Source: JAFMJV01 sp963814315 (GTDB lineage: Bacteria > Chloroflexota > Limnocylindria > Limnocylindrales > CSP1-4). From it: a stretch of 64,000 nt of DNA. Positions 46,464 to 55,754 of the stretch are shown here, in pieces (positions within the stretch are counted from its first letter, which is position 1; each line of letters starts with the position of its first letter). The DNA is taken from contig CAWFCG010000001.1 in the NCBI GenBank assembly GCA_963814315.1, positions 558,001 to 622,000 of the forward strand, in the 5' to 3' direction. The notes beneath the pieces are model-generated. The model made no database searches. It was not told where the DNA came from and saw only the letters and a program-made list of their open reading frames with translations. Both the position numbers and the translations under genes were made by a program.

Positions 46464-46466
46464 TAG
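45861..46466 (+). pseudogene. IS630-family transposase, 5'-truncated
   Basis: A 201-codon frame covering the DDE domain of an IS630 transposase (full length about 340). Catalytic segments are present: VLSVDEKTQIGALDRTQP with the first Asp, HIVLDNVSSHKTPAI with the second, and SWMNQIETWFGILSRGAI with the Glu. The N-terminal helix-turn-helix DNA-binding part is absent, so it cannot act alone. The frame begins at GTG 45861 only because upstream sequence is lost. Confidence 0.88.
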
Positions 46467-46663
46467 CCCCTTTGGCACTGCCTGGATGCGAGGGTCCTGA
46501 GCCCAGCCGAAATCGTCCCCGGCCCGCACTTGGCCCCGTGTGCGACCTTGGGTCCGTTCGCTGCCGATGCGGGTGTTGCCAGTGCCACAGATGATACGAG
46601 GAGCCCGACCAGGGGCAGACCAAGCGTGCCCGGCTTCGCAGTCGGCGCTTCGGAGATGCCCAT
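46466..46663 (-). pseudogene. 5' fragment of a second copy of the three-repeat secreted protein
   Basis: ATG 46663 starts MGISEAPTAKPGTLG, then LVSSVALATPASAANGPK, closely matching MSISETPTGSSGTLR and VSSVALAAPVSAANGPR of the 28620-29955 gene. Similarity continues through ISAGLRTLAS with a one-base break near 46482, then stops at the IS630 edge. Unlike the other copy, its signal peptide reads through in one frame, which supports the view that the break in the other copy is an indel. The element insertion removed the rest of the gene. Confidence 0.75.
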
Positions 46664-46705
46664 CAACCCAGCCCCCAACACTGCCGTGAGACCGTGGAGG
46701 GGTGC

Positions 46706-46734
46706 CCGATAACGGCACGCTCGATCGGACACAA
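46706..46734 (-). promoter_or_regulatory. conserved promoter of the truncated secreted-protein copy
   Basis: Minus strand TTGTGT (46734-46729), 17 bases, TATCGG (46711-46706). It lies in a 91-bp block (46649-46739) that matches 29941-30031 at about 78 positions by eye, with no gap. The boxes are kept although the gene downstream is destroyed. Confidence 0.5.
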
Positions 46735-46863
46735 GCCTCACTCAGAGCTTGGCCAGCCTTGATCCGGCTCGGCCAACGGAGGCCTGGACGCGACCAGGCC
46801 TCCACCGCTCCACCACAGAGGCGAGCGCCCCTCGTCATGCTCCGTGGTTGCGACCTGCGGCGA

Positions 46864-46932
46864 CTAGGTGACGAACTTCGGCGGCTTGGGCTTCTTGGGC
46901 TTGGGCGGTCTCTTCGGGGTCTTGTCACCCAT
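46864..46932 (-). CDS. 22-residue Lys/Pro-rich micropeptide
   Basis: ATG 46932, TAG 46866-46864. AGGAGG lies 7 bases before the ATG (aggaggtgccagatg), one of the best ribosome-binding sites in the window. The product starts MGDKTPKRPP and ends PKFVT; it has eight Lys, one Arg and eight Pro, so it is strongly basic and unable to form helices. It could bind nucleic acid or ribosomes, or act as a leader peptide with runs of Pro-Lys codons, but no attenuator hairpin or coupled gene is visible downstream. Confidence 0.5.
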   Translation of the reverse strand: MGDKTPKRPPKPKKPKPPKFVT

Positions 46933-47107
46933 CTGGCACCTCCTTGTACTGGCTTGCGACTCAAACGTCCTGTCACGTGGCCAGTCGGCCACCTCGGGTC
47001 CCGGTCTCCAGGGACACCGAACCGTCACTACCATATCGGTCTCCGCCGAAGTCGGCGCGGTCCAAGGGTGGCCTATTGGTGGGCTTCAGGCTTGCGGTGC
47101 GGCGGGC

Positions 47108-48237
47108 CTAGGGCATGACCACCGGCTCGACCGGATACGGTGCGAGCAACTCGCCGCCCTGGGGCGTGACACGGTAGACATCCTCGAAGCGCGCGCCGCC
47201 GAAGCCGGGGATGGCCAGTACCGGATGGCCGATGGTGAACGTCATACCCTCACGCATAGGCACGTTCTTATGCGGCGGGATGATGGTCGGGGCCGGGGTC
47301 TCCTCAAACCGCAGCCCAAGGCCGTGGCCGATGCCGTAGACGTGGAACATGCCCAGGCCGTGACGGTCGTAGACGTCGTGCGCCACGGCGTCGAGCTTGG
47401 CCGGCGTGGCGCCCGGGACAAGCACGCGTCGCACGGCCTCCACCGCCTCAAGGTAGGCATCGATGAGGCCCTGCTGGCGCTCGTCGGGCTGACCCACCAC
47501 GAAGGTACGGGCGAGATTGGCGCAGTAGCCCTCCACCTGTGGCGTGAGGTCGACGATGACCATCTCGCCGGCGGCCAGCGGCTGGGGACTCTGGCGGCCG
47601 TGAAGCATGCAGCTCTCGATGCCGAAGTTGGCCCAGGGCGGCGTGCTCGTCGACTCGGCCCCGGCGCGCATCATGGTGTAGAGCGCCTCGGTCACGACCT
47701 CGTGGGCGGTGACGCCCGGCCGGAGCAGCTCACGGGCGCGATCCATCCCCAGGCCGGCGATGCGCTGTGCCTGTGTCATGAGCTCGATCTCACCGGGGTC
47801 CTTGATCATCCGAAGCGGGTCCATGATCGCGTCGGAGGTCACCACCTCCATTCCCGGGTTCACCTTGCGGAACATGTCCAGGAGGAATGCCGGCGTCTCG
47901 AACCACTGCTGCATGCCCACCTTGGGGCGTTCTCCGGACGGGACATCGGACGCAGCGGCGATCTGGTTCAGGCGGGAAACGACGTCATTGATCTGGCCGC
48001 CGACCGTGGTGAAGACCTGGACTCGGCCTTCATCGATGCCAGCTCGCAACTCCGGCTCCTCGCCGGCGAAGGCCACGATCTCGGCCGGCCCGGACGCAGG
48101 GATGAGCGCGCGCGGCTGCGAGCGGTCCTCACCGAACAGGTATCGGAAGTCGTCGTGGTTCATGACCACGATGGCGATGAGTCCCTGCTCCCGGATCCCT
48201 CCTGGACGCGAGCGATACGGTCATAGCGGATATCCAT
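47108..48237 (-). CDS. M24 (Xaa-Pro peptidase/creatinase) family protein, altered metal site; one frameshift
   Basis: About 376 codons from ATG 48237 (behind GGGGGA): MDIRYDRIARVQE, then a one-base break near 48200, then REQGLIAIVVMNHDDFRYLFG to the stop at 47108; an internal ATG at 48169 is within the second part. The pita-bread domain follows. Metallopeptidase ligands are partly replaced: VDLTPQVEGYCANLART has Asn where the second Asp belongs, GIGHGLGLRFEE keeps the His, MTFTIGHPVL lacks the usual Glu (TIEPG), ARFEDVY keeps the last Glu. It may be a creatinase-like or non-metal hydrolase. It ends the minus-strand run after the sugar operon, separated by 268 bp. Confidence 0.78.
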
Positions 48238-48505
48238 GGAGTCCCCCGTTGAGTGGTCCAGATGAAGCCCAAGTATCGCCCGACGGCTCGATCTCGGTCG
48301 TCGACGGTCGGTTGGCGCGCGGGGTCCAGTCGCTGCTGGCTACCAGGCGGCCATGGGGCGAGGGTAGGGAAGTGCACGCAGCCGCTGGTCTTTGGTGATT
48401 CGTGCGCTCGGTTTGCATGCCAGACACGAGCACGACGAGGAACGCAGGTGAGGCGCCAGGTACATGACTGCCAGGCAATCCCGGACTGCGAGCCATGGGG
48501 CGCCG

Positions 48506-49786
48506 TCAACTCGTGGACAGCGCCTCGAACCCCGCGACACGCCATCGGTCCAGCCACTCGCGGCCGATGTGGACAGCCTCAAGGACCGCGCCCACATCAT
48601 GGAGGTCAAGACCATCCGGCCAGCAGCCGCGGAGCAGCTCGGCATCGTCACGGCCGTCGGCACCAGACCGTCGCAGGACATCCAGCCCGGCAGCCACTCC
48701 CATAGCGTAGCGCGGGGTCGACACACCTTCGGCGACCCCGAGGCGGATGAGGCCGATGAGTCGGTCATCCCAGCCCAGTTTCCGGCGCGGATCGCGAGCG
48801 GCGCGCTCGATGGTGTCGGCCAGGTACGGGTTGACCATGCGTTCCAACAGATCATCCGCGAAGGCCTCGAAGCCGGCGGCCGTGAAGAGATCGTCGGCCC
48901 CGGCCCAGCGCCGACGCAGGGTGGCACCGGACTCCTCGATGAAGGCGGCGCGCAAGAATCCCATGGCGCCGGGCACGTCGACCAGGTCGGCGAATAGGGT
49001 CAGGCCCAACGACTGACCCAGCAAGGCGCCGAGTGCGTGCGTGGCGTTGTGCCCCAGCAGCTTGGCGTCCTCGAAGGGTGCCAGGTCGTCCACTTCTCGC
49101 AACACTGGCATCCCGGGATGGATCACGCCGGCCGGGTCCACGCGGGAGACGAGGATGCGGTCGAACTCCTCCACCAGGAATGCCGAAGGTAGCGCCGAGG
49201 TGATGGTGGCGAGACCCAGCGACGTGATCTCTGCCGCATCGGTGATGACGCCGCTCATCTTGCCGATGACGGTGTCCACGTAGCGGGCACGTGGGCGGAC
49301 GCGGACGCGCTCGCCGGCTGGGATCACCTCGAGCACGGCCTCTTCCAGCAACGCTGCTGCGCTGCGGTGGTTTTCCGCACAGTAGACGATCAGCGGCTGC
49401 GCCGCGGTGCGATCCTGGAGGCCCTCCGCGAGCAGCCGATGTGGGCTGTTGGCAGCATCGGAACGATAGAAGGCGACGCTGGGGAGCGCTGAGGCGAACT
49501 CGTCAGCAGCGGCGATGGCCTCGATGATTCGCGCACGTTCGGCAGTCACGGCCGAGTCGGCGACCTCGATCGGCCCCAGCTCGGCAACGTCGACCCGGTC
49601 GGCGCGAGCGATGTTGACACGAACTCGTCCGCCGGCAGCACGAGTACCGGCCACCAGATCTTCTCGCACGTCAACCACCAGCGGCGGCGCGTACTCGCCC
49701 GTTCGCTGCGCCTCGTAGACGAACAGGCCCGACCCGATGGCTCCGAATCCGAGCCCAACCAACCTTCGTGTGCCGCCGAAACCCAC
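48506..49786 (-). CDS. mannitol-dehydrogenase-like polyol (phosphate) dehydrogenase
   Basis: A 426-residue NAD-dependent enzyme. GTG start 4 bases after the previous stop. The N-terminal Rossmann motif is VGLGFGAIGSGLF. The middle and C-terminal parts carry the long-chain polyol dehydrogenase features KLLGHNATHALGALLGQ (catalytic Lys/Asn/His region) and RMVNPYLADTIERAARDPRRKLGWDDRLIG, which resembles mannitol-1-phosphate 5-dehydrogenase. It is the last gene of the sugar operon, so it likely oxidises a phosphorylated or free polyol made by the kinases upstream. Confidence 0.82.
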   Translation of the reverse strand: MGFGGTRRLVGLGFGAIGSGLFVYEAQRTGEYAPPLVVDVREDLVAGTRAAGGRVRVNIARADRVDVAELGPIEVADSAVTAERARIIEAIAAADEFASALPSVAFYRSDAANSPHRLLAEGLQDRTAAQPLIVYCAENHRSAAALLEEAVLEVIPAGERVRVRPRARYVDTVIGKMSGVITDAAEITSLGLATITSALPSAFLVEEFDRILVSRVDPAGVIHPGMPVLREVDDLAPFEDAKLLGHNATHALGALLGQSLGLTLFADLVDVPGAMGFLRAAFIEESGATLRRRWAGADDLFTAAGFEAFADDLLERMVNPYLADTIERAARDPRRKLGWDDRLIGLIRLGVAEGVSTPRYAMGVAAGLDVLRRSGADGRDDAELLRGCWPDGLDLHDVGAVLEAVHIGREWLDRWRVAGFEALSTS

Positions 49787-49790
49787 TCCC

Positions 49791-51065
49791 CTACCCCGCC
49801 GCGAGGTAGCGCCGCTCGTCGGCCGAGTCCCACCGGGTCACATCCTTGATGGCAGAGGAGCGCCGGTGTGGATAGACGATAGCTTTGCCCTGCACACGGC
49901 CTTCGCGGGCAATCTGCAGCAGCTCGGGCGCATGGGCCAGATCGCCGACGTGGCCGATGTGGGCAGCCGCGTCGATCTCACCAGCCGCCATCAGCCGCAA
50001 CGTCTCGATGACGTCCCATGGGCCACCACCGGACGAGCCGGTGATGTTGATCTCCTGGTAATGCACGAAGCGCTCGTCGATGCCGATGGTCTCCTGGCCC
50101 GGGGGTAGACCGGCGAAGAGGTCGAGGACGCCGAAGCGCGCCACCAGATGCTGGACCAATTCCATGAGCGGCCCATCGGCGGCAGTGACGATGACATCGT
50201 CGGCGCCACGGCCGCCGCTGACGCGCTCGACCGTGGCCGTCAGGTCGCCGTCGCCGGCGACGACCGTCACCAGCTCGACACCGGCCGCGGCCGCACGCTC
50301 GCCGAACGTATCGTGGAGCCACTGGAGTCGCTCCGCGCGCCGGGCAGTGACGACGATGGCGCGTGGTCGCGCCGCGATGGCCAGATCGACGTGGATGCGG
50401 CCCATCGGCCCGGCGCCGATGATGACGGTGACGCCACCAGGCGCCAGGCCGGTCTGTGCGACCCGAGCCCGCGTACGATCGGGCTGCGAGAGGTGCATGT
50501 GATGCGCGTGCGAGCTGATGATGCAGCTGATGGGTTCGGCGATGGCGGCGTGGCCGGCCGGCAGGGCGTCATCGGGAAGTGGCAGTAGGCAGCCAGCCGC
50601 CAGCACTTCTTCACCGATGAGGATGTACTCGGCGAGGAGGCCCGGAAGCGAGTAGCCGACCGCGATCTTGGCCACGCCGCGGCCGCCATCGTGATACCGA
50701 TCGAGGTGGTTGATGGGTGAGTGGTCGACGGCCGGCTGCACCGAACAGCGCTGCCCTACGGACCACTGGTCACGAAGGCCGTCTCCGACCTCCACCAGCG
50801 TGACCACGCCTTCGTCGCCCACGATGGCCGGATGCTGGGCGGGATCCCAGCCATGCATCAGCGGATGCTCAGCACCCTGGTCGATGAGCTTGTTGACCGA
50901 CGTGCAGATACCGGCCGCATCGACCCGCGCCAGCAGTTGACCGGGCCCAGGTCGCGGCATGGGCAGACTGCGGACGGCGAGCTGATCGGTGCCGCGGCCA
51001 GAGAGCACCGTGGCCCGCATCTCCGTCGGCACCACCTCGACCTCTCCCGGCCTGATCACACTCAT
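49791..51065 (-). CDS. medium-chain dehydrogenase, sorbose-1-phosphate-reductase-like
   Basis: A 424-residue MDR-family protein, longer than typical alcohol dehydrogenases (about 350). DAAGICTSVNKLIDQGAEH carries the catalytic Cys region with an insertion, HPAIVGDEGVV stands in for the GHE zone, VTVIIGAGPMGRIHVDLAI is the NAD-binding fold. The N-terminus and length resemble L-sorbose-1-phosphate reductases. The structural four-Cys zinc loop is missing. ATGA overlap with the PfkB gene places it in the kinase section of the operon, consistent with a sugar-phosphate substrate. Confidence 0.78.
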   Translation of the reverse strand: MSVIRPGEVEVVPTEMRATVLSGRGTDQLAVRSLPMPRPGPGQLLARVDAAGICTSVNKLIDQGAEHPLMHGWDPAQHPAIVGDEGVVTLVEVGDGLRDQWSVGQRCSVQPAVDHSPINHLDRYHDGGRGVAKIAVGYSLPGLLAEYILIGEEVLAAGCLLPLPDDALPAGHAAIAEPISCIISSHAHHMHLSQPDRTRARVAQTGLAPGGVTVIIGAGPMGRIHVDLAIAARPRAIVVTARRAERLQWLHDTFGERAAAAGVELVTVVAGDGDLTATVERVSGGRGADDVIVTAADGPLMELVQHLVARFGVLDLFAGLPPGQETIGIDERFVHYQEINITGSSGGGPWDVIETLRLMAAGEIDAAAHIGHVGDLAHAPELLQIAREGRVQGKAIVYPHRRSSAIKDVTRWDSADERRYLAAG

Positions 51066-51997
51066 CGGGGCGGTTCCAGTCCAGCCAGCCGCCAGGCATC
51101 GGCAGGATCATCAGGCCCAGAGAACGTATCGATGGTGGTCGTGCACAGGGCGCCCATGGCCGCACCCAGCCGCGCCGCATCCTCGGCCCCAAGGCCGTGG
51201 ATCAGGCCAGTCAGCACACCGCCGGTGAAGGAATCGCCGGCCCCGGTGGTATCGATGGTGTCCACCTTGTAGGCCGGGATGTGACCCACGAAGTCATCGT
51301 GGTTGACCCAGGCGCCGCGCGGACCATCGGTGACGATGGCGAAGCGAACCCCCAGGTCACGCAAGGCAGCCGCCGCATCGGCCGGGTCAAAGACGCCGGT
51401 GATGCCCACCACCTCGGCCAGGCTGGGCACGAAGAGGTCGGTGTACGGCAACGCCGGAAGCACCCGCTGCCACCGTCCGGTCGAGTCGTGGACCACGTCC
51501 AGGCTGGTGTGCAGCCCACGCGCCTTGGTGCGTTCGAACAAGCCGGCCAAGGGAGCACCGTCAGGGTCGTCCAACCCAGGCAAGACCAGCGCCCCGCCCA
51601 CATGGAGGTAGTCGCTGACCATTCGGGATTCGATGGACTCAGCGGTGATCGACGTATCGGCGCCAAGGTTGTGCAGCATCGTGCGCTCGCCATCGGCGTC
51701 CACCGCCACCAGCGAGGTCGAGGTCGGGTACGGCGATGCGACGAACTCGACGTGCAGATGTGGTGCCGGCACGGTCTGGCGGAACGAGCGGCCGAAGATG
51801 TCATCGCCCACGGGGATGATGAGCCGGGTCTCGATGCCCATGCCGGCCAGGACGCGGCCGGTGCGCAGTGCCGGCCCACCTTCGGCGGTCGAAAAGGTAT
51901 CCACGAGGCCCAGCACGCCGATAGGCAGCGGCCCCGTGGACTTGGCCAGGATGTCGAACACGGCGCTGCCGGCACAGGTGATCTGGATGTCGCTCAT
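51062..51997 (-). CDS. PfkB-family carbohydrate kinase
   Basis: A 311-residue ribokinase-fold kinase. The substrate-side GRVLAGMGIETRLIIPVGDD and the C-terminal signature TIDTTGAGDSFTGGVLTG (anion hole and catalytic Asp) are clear. Such enzymes phosphorylate sugars, nucleosides or sugar phosphates; the exact substrate is unknown. It overlaps the dehydrogenase downstream by ATGA and follows the FGGY kinase, so one pathway may need two phosphorylations, or the two kinases serve different branches. Confidence 0.9.
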   Translation of the reverse strand: MSDIQITCAGSAVFDILAKSTGPLPIGVLGLVDTFSTAEGGPALRTGRVLAGMGIETRLIIPVGDDIFGRSFRQTVPAPHLHVEFVASPYPTSTSLVAVDADGERTMLHNLGADTSITAESIESRMVSDYLHVGGALVLPGLDDPDGAPLAGLFERTKARGLHTSLDVVHDSTGRWQRVLPALPYTDLFVPSLAEVVGITGVFDPADAAAALRDLGVRFAIVTDGPRGAWVNHDDFVGHIPAYKVDTIDTTGAGDSFTGGVLTGLIHGLGAEDAARLGAAMGALCTTTIDTFSGPDDPADAWRLAGLEPPR

Positions 51998-52018
51998 GTT
52001 CCGATGATAGGTCGGGCC

Positions 52019-53527
52019 CTACAGCCGGTGTGAGATGGGCGCGACCGCCGGATAGAGTTCGCGATATAGGTCGTACTGGCGGGAATACGCCTCGTGCCGC
52101 TTAGGATCCGGCCCATACGTGTCCGTCAGCTCCAGGAAGCGCTCGGCACCGTCGGCGGCAGACCCCCACAGCCCCGCCCCGGTACCCGCCAACAATGCCG
52201 CCCCGAATGCCGCCGCCTCGGTGATGCGCGGCGTGACCACAGGGATGCCGGTGATGTCGGCCTTCAGTTGCAGCCACAGCCGCGAACGCGCCCCACCGCC
52301 GATCGCGCGCAACACGTCGATGGCCACGCCACCGTCGCGGAGGAGGTCCAGGTTGAGCCGCAGCTCGTAGGTGAGCCCCTCCAGGATGGCCTTGGCGATG
52401 TCAGCGCGGGATGTCGAGAACGTCAGGCCCAGGATGACGCCGCGGGAGGCCGTGTCGAAGGTGGGTGTGCCTGCGCCCGCGAAGTGCGGCAGGACCAACA
52501 GGCCGGATGGCTCCGCGGAGGCATCGGCCAGGATGACGTCGTACGCATCAGCACCCGACGCCGACGCACGATCGAGCTGTGGCTCACAGAAGCCATCGCG
52601 GAACCAGCGCAGCGCCAGACCACCGCTGTGATTGAGCGTCATGGCCAGGAATAGTCTGGGCACGGTGGCGCGGTAGACCGAGACGTTGCCCTCATAGAGT
52701 GGCTCGGAGACGACGGGCGTGCCCAGCGCCACCTCCACGACCTCTGCCGTGCCCGTCGAGACCGATGCCAACCCGGGTCGAGTGAGTCCGACGCCCAGCG
52801 CGCCACAGGCCTGATCGTGGCCTCCGGTGACGACACCGGGAGGCGACGCCAACCCCAGTCGGTCGGCCAGGTCGGCGCGCATCTTGCCCACCAGCGTGCC
52901 CGAAGGCACGACGTCGGCCAGGCGGTCCGACGAGAGCTCCAACGCATCGAGGATCTCGGACGCCCAGCCCCCAGCACGGAGGTCGAACAGCTGGGTGCGT
53001 GACGCCAGGCATTCGCTGATCACTGGGCGGCCGGTCATGCGCGCGATGAGGAAGTCCTCGACCAGCAGGAACCTGTCAGCCGCTGCCCAGACATCAGGCT
53101 CATGCTCGCGAAGCCAGAGCAGCTTAGGCAGCGTGTTGACCGTGTGGATGGGCATCCCGGTCAGCTCGAAGAGGCTGCGCGCGCCGAAACGTTCGCGCAG
53201 CCAGGTGTTCTGCGCCTCGGTGCGGGTATCCATGCCCAGGATGGTCGGCCGCAGTGGCCGCCCGGCGGCATCCACCGGCGTGACCGCCTCACCGTGGACG
53301 GACAAGCCGATGGCAGCAACGTCGCGCACCCCGGCCGCGGCAACAGCGTCGCCCATCGATTCGACGGCCAACGCCCACACCGCCTCGATGTCCTGTTCCG
53401 CCCACGTCGGCCGCGGGAAGTCCACGGCGTACTCGCGAGACGCGCCCGCGAGCAGCGTCCCGTCCTCGTCGAACACTACGGCCTTGCAGCCGGTGGTGCC
53501 GACATCAAGCCCGATGAGGTTGGCCAT
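52019..53527 (-). CDS. FGGY-family carbohydrate kinase (xylulokinase-like)
   Basis: A 502-residue kinase. N-terminal phosphate-binding LIGLDVGTTGCKAVVFD, the substrate region ILGMDTRTEAQ with catalytic Asp further on in GGHDQACGALG, STGTAE and the C-terminal AIGGGARSRLWLQLKADI are all FGGY marks; overall it is most like xylulokinases. Substrates in this family range over xylulose, erythrulose, ribulose and others, so the name is provisional. It lies between the UroD-like and PfkB genes. Confidence 0.87.
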   Translation of the reverse strand: MANLIGLDVGTTGCKAVVFDEDGTLLAGASREYAVDFPRPTWAEQDIEAVWALAVESMGDAVAAAGVRDVAAIGLSVHGEAVTPVDAAGRPLRPTILGMDTRTEAQNTWLRERFGARSLFELTGMPIHTVNTLPKLLWLREHEPDVWAAADRFLLVEDFLIARMTGRPVISECLASRTQLFDLRAGGWASEILDALELSSDRLADVVPSGTLVGKMRADLADRLGLASPPGVVTGGHDQACGALGVGLTRPGLASVSTGTAEVVEVALGTPVVSEPLYEGNVSVYRATVPRLFLAMTLNHSGGLALRWFRDGFCEPQLDRASASGADAYDVILADASAEPSGLLVLPHFAGAGTPTFDTASRGVILGLTFSTSRADIAKAILEGLTYELRLNLDLLRDGGVAIDVLRAIGGGARSRLWLQLKADITGIPVVTPRITEAAAFGAALLAGTGAGLWGSAADGAERFLELTDTYGPDPKRHEAYSRQYDLYRELYPAVAPISHRL

Positions 53528-53530
53528 CAG

Positions 53531-54659
53531 CTAGGCGTACCGTAGGGCGGCCTGGTACATGGCCTCGATGCGATCAGGGGTGATGTCAGGCTGCAGGTTG
53601 TGGGCGGCGCAGAACACGTATCCGCCCCCAGCACCCAAGGTCTCGATGCTGTACTTGACCTCGCGGTCGATCTCTTCGGGCGTGGCCCCCGGCAGCACCT
53701 GCTGCACGTCGATACCGCCTCCCCAGAAGGCCAGCTCGGAGCCGAACTCCTGCTTCATGACCGCGATGTCCATCTTGGCGGCGCTGCGCTGGATGGGGTT
53801 CAAGGCATCCACACCGCAATCGATGAGGTCCCCGATGATGTCGAAGACCGAGCCACAGGAATGCATGAAGACCACCGCATCGGTCTTGGAGTGGATGAAG
53901 TCGTAGAGCTGCCGCAGATACGGCTTGATCTCCGAGCGGAACATCTCCGGCTTGACCCAGGTGCTCATCTGGGTGCCCAGGTCATCACCCTGCGCCACTA
54001 CCTGTACGTACGGCTCGACGTGCTGCAGGAAGAGGTCCCAGAGCGCGATATCGGTCTGGGTCGATCTTGTCGAGGATGGCGTGCGCGAGCTCCTTGTTCC
54101 AGTAGAGGTCCATGCAGAACTGCTCGTAGCCGCGCATGAAGCAGGCGCCCTCGAAGGGGCCCAGACACATGATGTCCGCCACGACCGCGTAGTCGGTCTC
54201 CTCGAACAGTCGCTTCGCCTCGTCGGCGATACCCGCCACGCGACCCGGATCGTAGGGATCGGGCCATTGCACCCGATCGAGATCGCTGGGCCGCTCCAGG
54301 TTCGCGAATGGACGCTTGACCACGTCGTAGTAGAAGGAGGCCTTCTCCCAGGTCAGGTCGTACTCGTCGACGAAGCGGTCGTCCGGCAGCTCACGGGTCT
54401 CGAACTCCCAGGGCCCCTTGAGGTACACCGCGCGGGTATCGATGTCGTAGCGCTGCAGCAGGTCGTCGCGCGGATAGACCGTGTCCATCTGGCGGTGCGA
54501 GATATGAGGCTCGTCATCCGGCGGCAGACCCAGGTGCGTGAGCAGGTTCTGGTAGGCGATGCGGGTGGCGGTAGTGACGATAGTCGAACCAAGGTCGATG
54601 GGCACGCGATCAGGCACCTGGTGGTTCAGCGTCGCAACGACGCGTTCCCGGTGGTTCAT
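53531..54659 (-). CDS. uroporphyrinogen decarboxylase (UroD/MtaA)-like protein; one frameshift
   Basis: About 376 codons. ATG 54659 (MNHRERVVATL) follows GAGGAG by 5 bases. The frame breaks near 54062 by one base between HAILDKI and QTDIALWDLF, then continues VVAQGDDLGTQMSTWV to 53531. DRVPIDLG near the start, the GDD segment and VFMHSCGSV with His and Cys match the UroD/methylcobamide-methyltransferase superfamily, whose members bind zinc with His/Cys. Versions in sugar operons are of unknown function; heme synthesis genes are absent here. A methyl- or ether-cleaving role is conceivable but unproven. Confidence 0.78.
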
Positions 54660-54734
54660 CTCACTCCTCTGCCTGGCTCCGATCCCAACCTGATTCGCCG
54701 TCACCCGTTCTCGCCCGACCCGCCCGCGCCGCCG

Positions 54735-55754
54735 CTATGACGGAGCGGGCGCTGGTTTGGCCCTGGGTGGGCCGATATCGCCCTTCTCGACGCGGATGTT
54801 GCGCCGCTCCAGGCGACCGAGGATGCGCATGCGTTGAGCGTCGATGAAGACAGCGAAGAAGATGACCGAGGCCGCAACCATGTCCTGTAGGTAGAGGTCG
54901 ACCTGGAGATAGACCAGGCCGGTGGAGATCATCTGCACCAGCAGCACGCCGATGACGGTGCCGGGGAAGACGTTGCCGATGCCGCCGAAGAGGCTGGTGC
55001 CGCCCAGCACGGCCGCGGCGATGGCACGGAACTCCACGCCCTCGCCGATCCCGGCGCTGATGCTGCCCTGCTGACTGATGGCGATGACGCCAGCCAGCGA
55101 CGCGCAGAAGCCGCTGATGACGTAGACCGACCCGGTCAGGCGGACGACGTTGAGACCGGCCTTCTTGGCGGCATCGATGTCGTTGCCCATGGCGTAGATC
55201 TGCCGCCCCGGCGCGGTGTAGCGCAGGAACAGGACCGCTGCGACAACGACGATGGCGAGCACGAACACTGGAAGCGGAATCCCGAAGACGTCAGTGGCCG
55301 CATAGGCCATCACCGGGGGCAGGATGAACTGTCGCGATTCGGTCAGCAGCAAACCGATGCCACGACCGACCGTCAGTGTTGCCAGCGTGGCCACGAATGG
55401 CACCAGTCCGACCTTGGCGATGAGGAAGGCGTTCACGAAGCCCCAGCTGGTACCGGCCACGATGCCGGCCAGGATGGCCACGAGGTAGTTGACGTCCTGT
55501 TGCAGGAGCGTGCCCACGACGGCGGCGGTGATGTACATGGTGGCGCCGACCGAGAGGTCGATGCCGCCAGTCAGAAGCACGGCGGTCATGCCCACCGCCA
55601 GCAGGCCTACGAAGGCTGACGTCTCCACGATATTGGAGAAGTTGTCGAGGCTGAAGAAGCGCTCGTCAAGCACGCTGAAGAGCACGAACACCAGCACGAA
55701 CAGGATGGCTGGCATGTTGCGCAGAACGGGCATGGTCAGTCGATTGCTGGTCAT
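54735..55754 (-). CDS. sugar ABC transporter permease (RbsC-like), second
   Basis: A 339-residue membrane protein with about 8-10 helices. GIDLSVGATMYITAAVVGTLLQQ and GGTSLFGGIGNVFPGTVIGVLLV are conserved in ribose/xylose-type permeases (BPD_transp_2). It overlaps the ATPase gene by ATGA. With the first permease it should form a heterodimer around the twin-domain ATPase. Confidence 0.92.
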   Translation of the reverse strand: MTSNRLTMPVLRNMPAILFVLVFVLFSVLDERFFSLDNFSNIVETSAFVGLLAVGMTAVLLTGGIDLSVGATMYITAAVVGTLLQQDVNYLVAILAGIVAGTSWGFVNAFLIAKVGLVPFVATLATLTVGRGIGLLLTESRQFILPPVMAYAATDVFGIPLPVFVLAIVVVAAVLFLRYTAPGRQIYAMGNDIDAAKKAGLNVVRLTGSVYVISGFCASLAGVIAISQQGSISAGIGEGVEFRAIAAAVLGGTSLFGGIGNVFPGTVIGVLLVQMISTGLVYLQVDLYLQDMVAASVIFFAVFIDAQRMRILGRLERRNIRVEKGDIGPPRAKPAPAPS

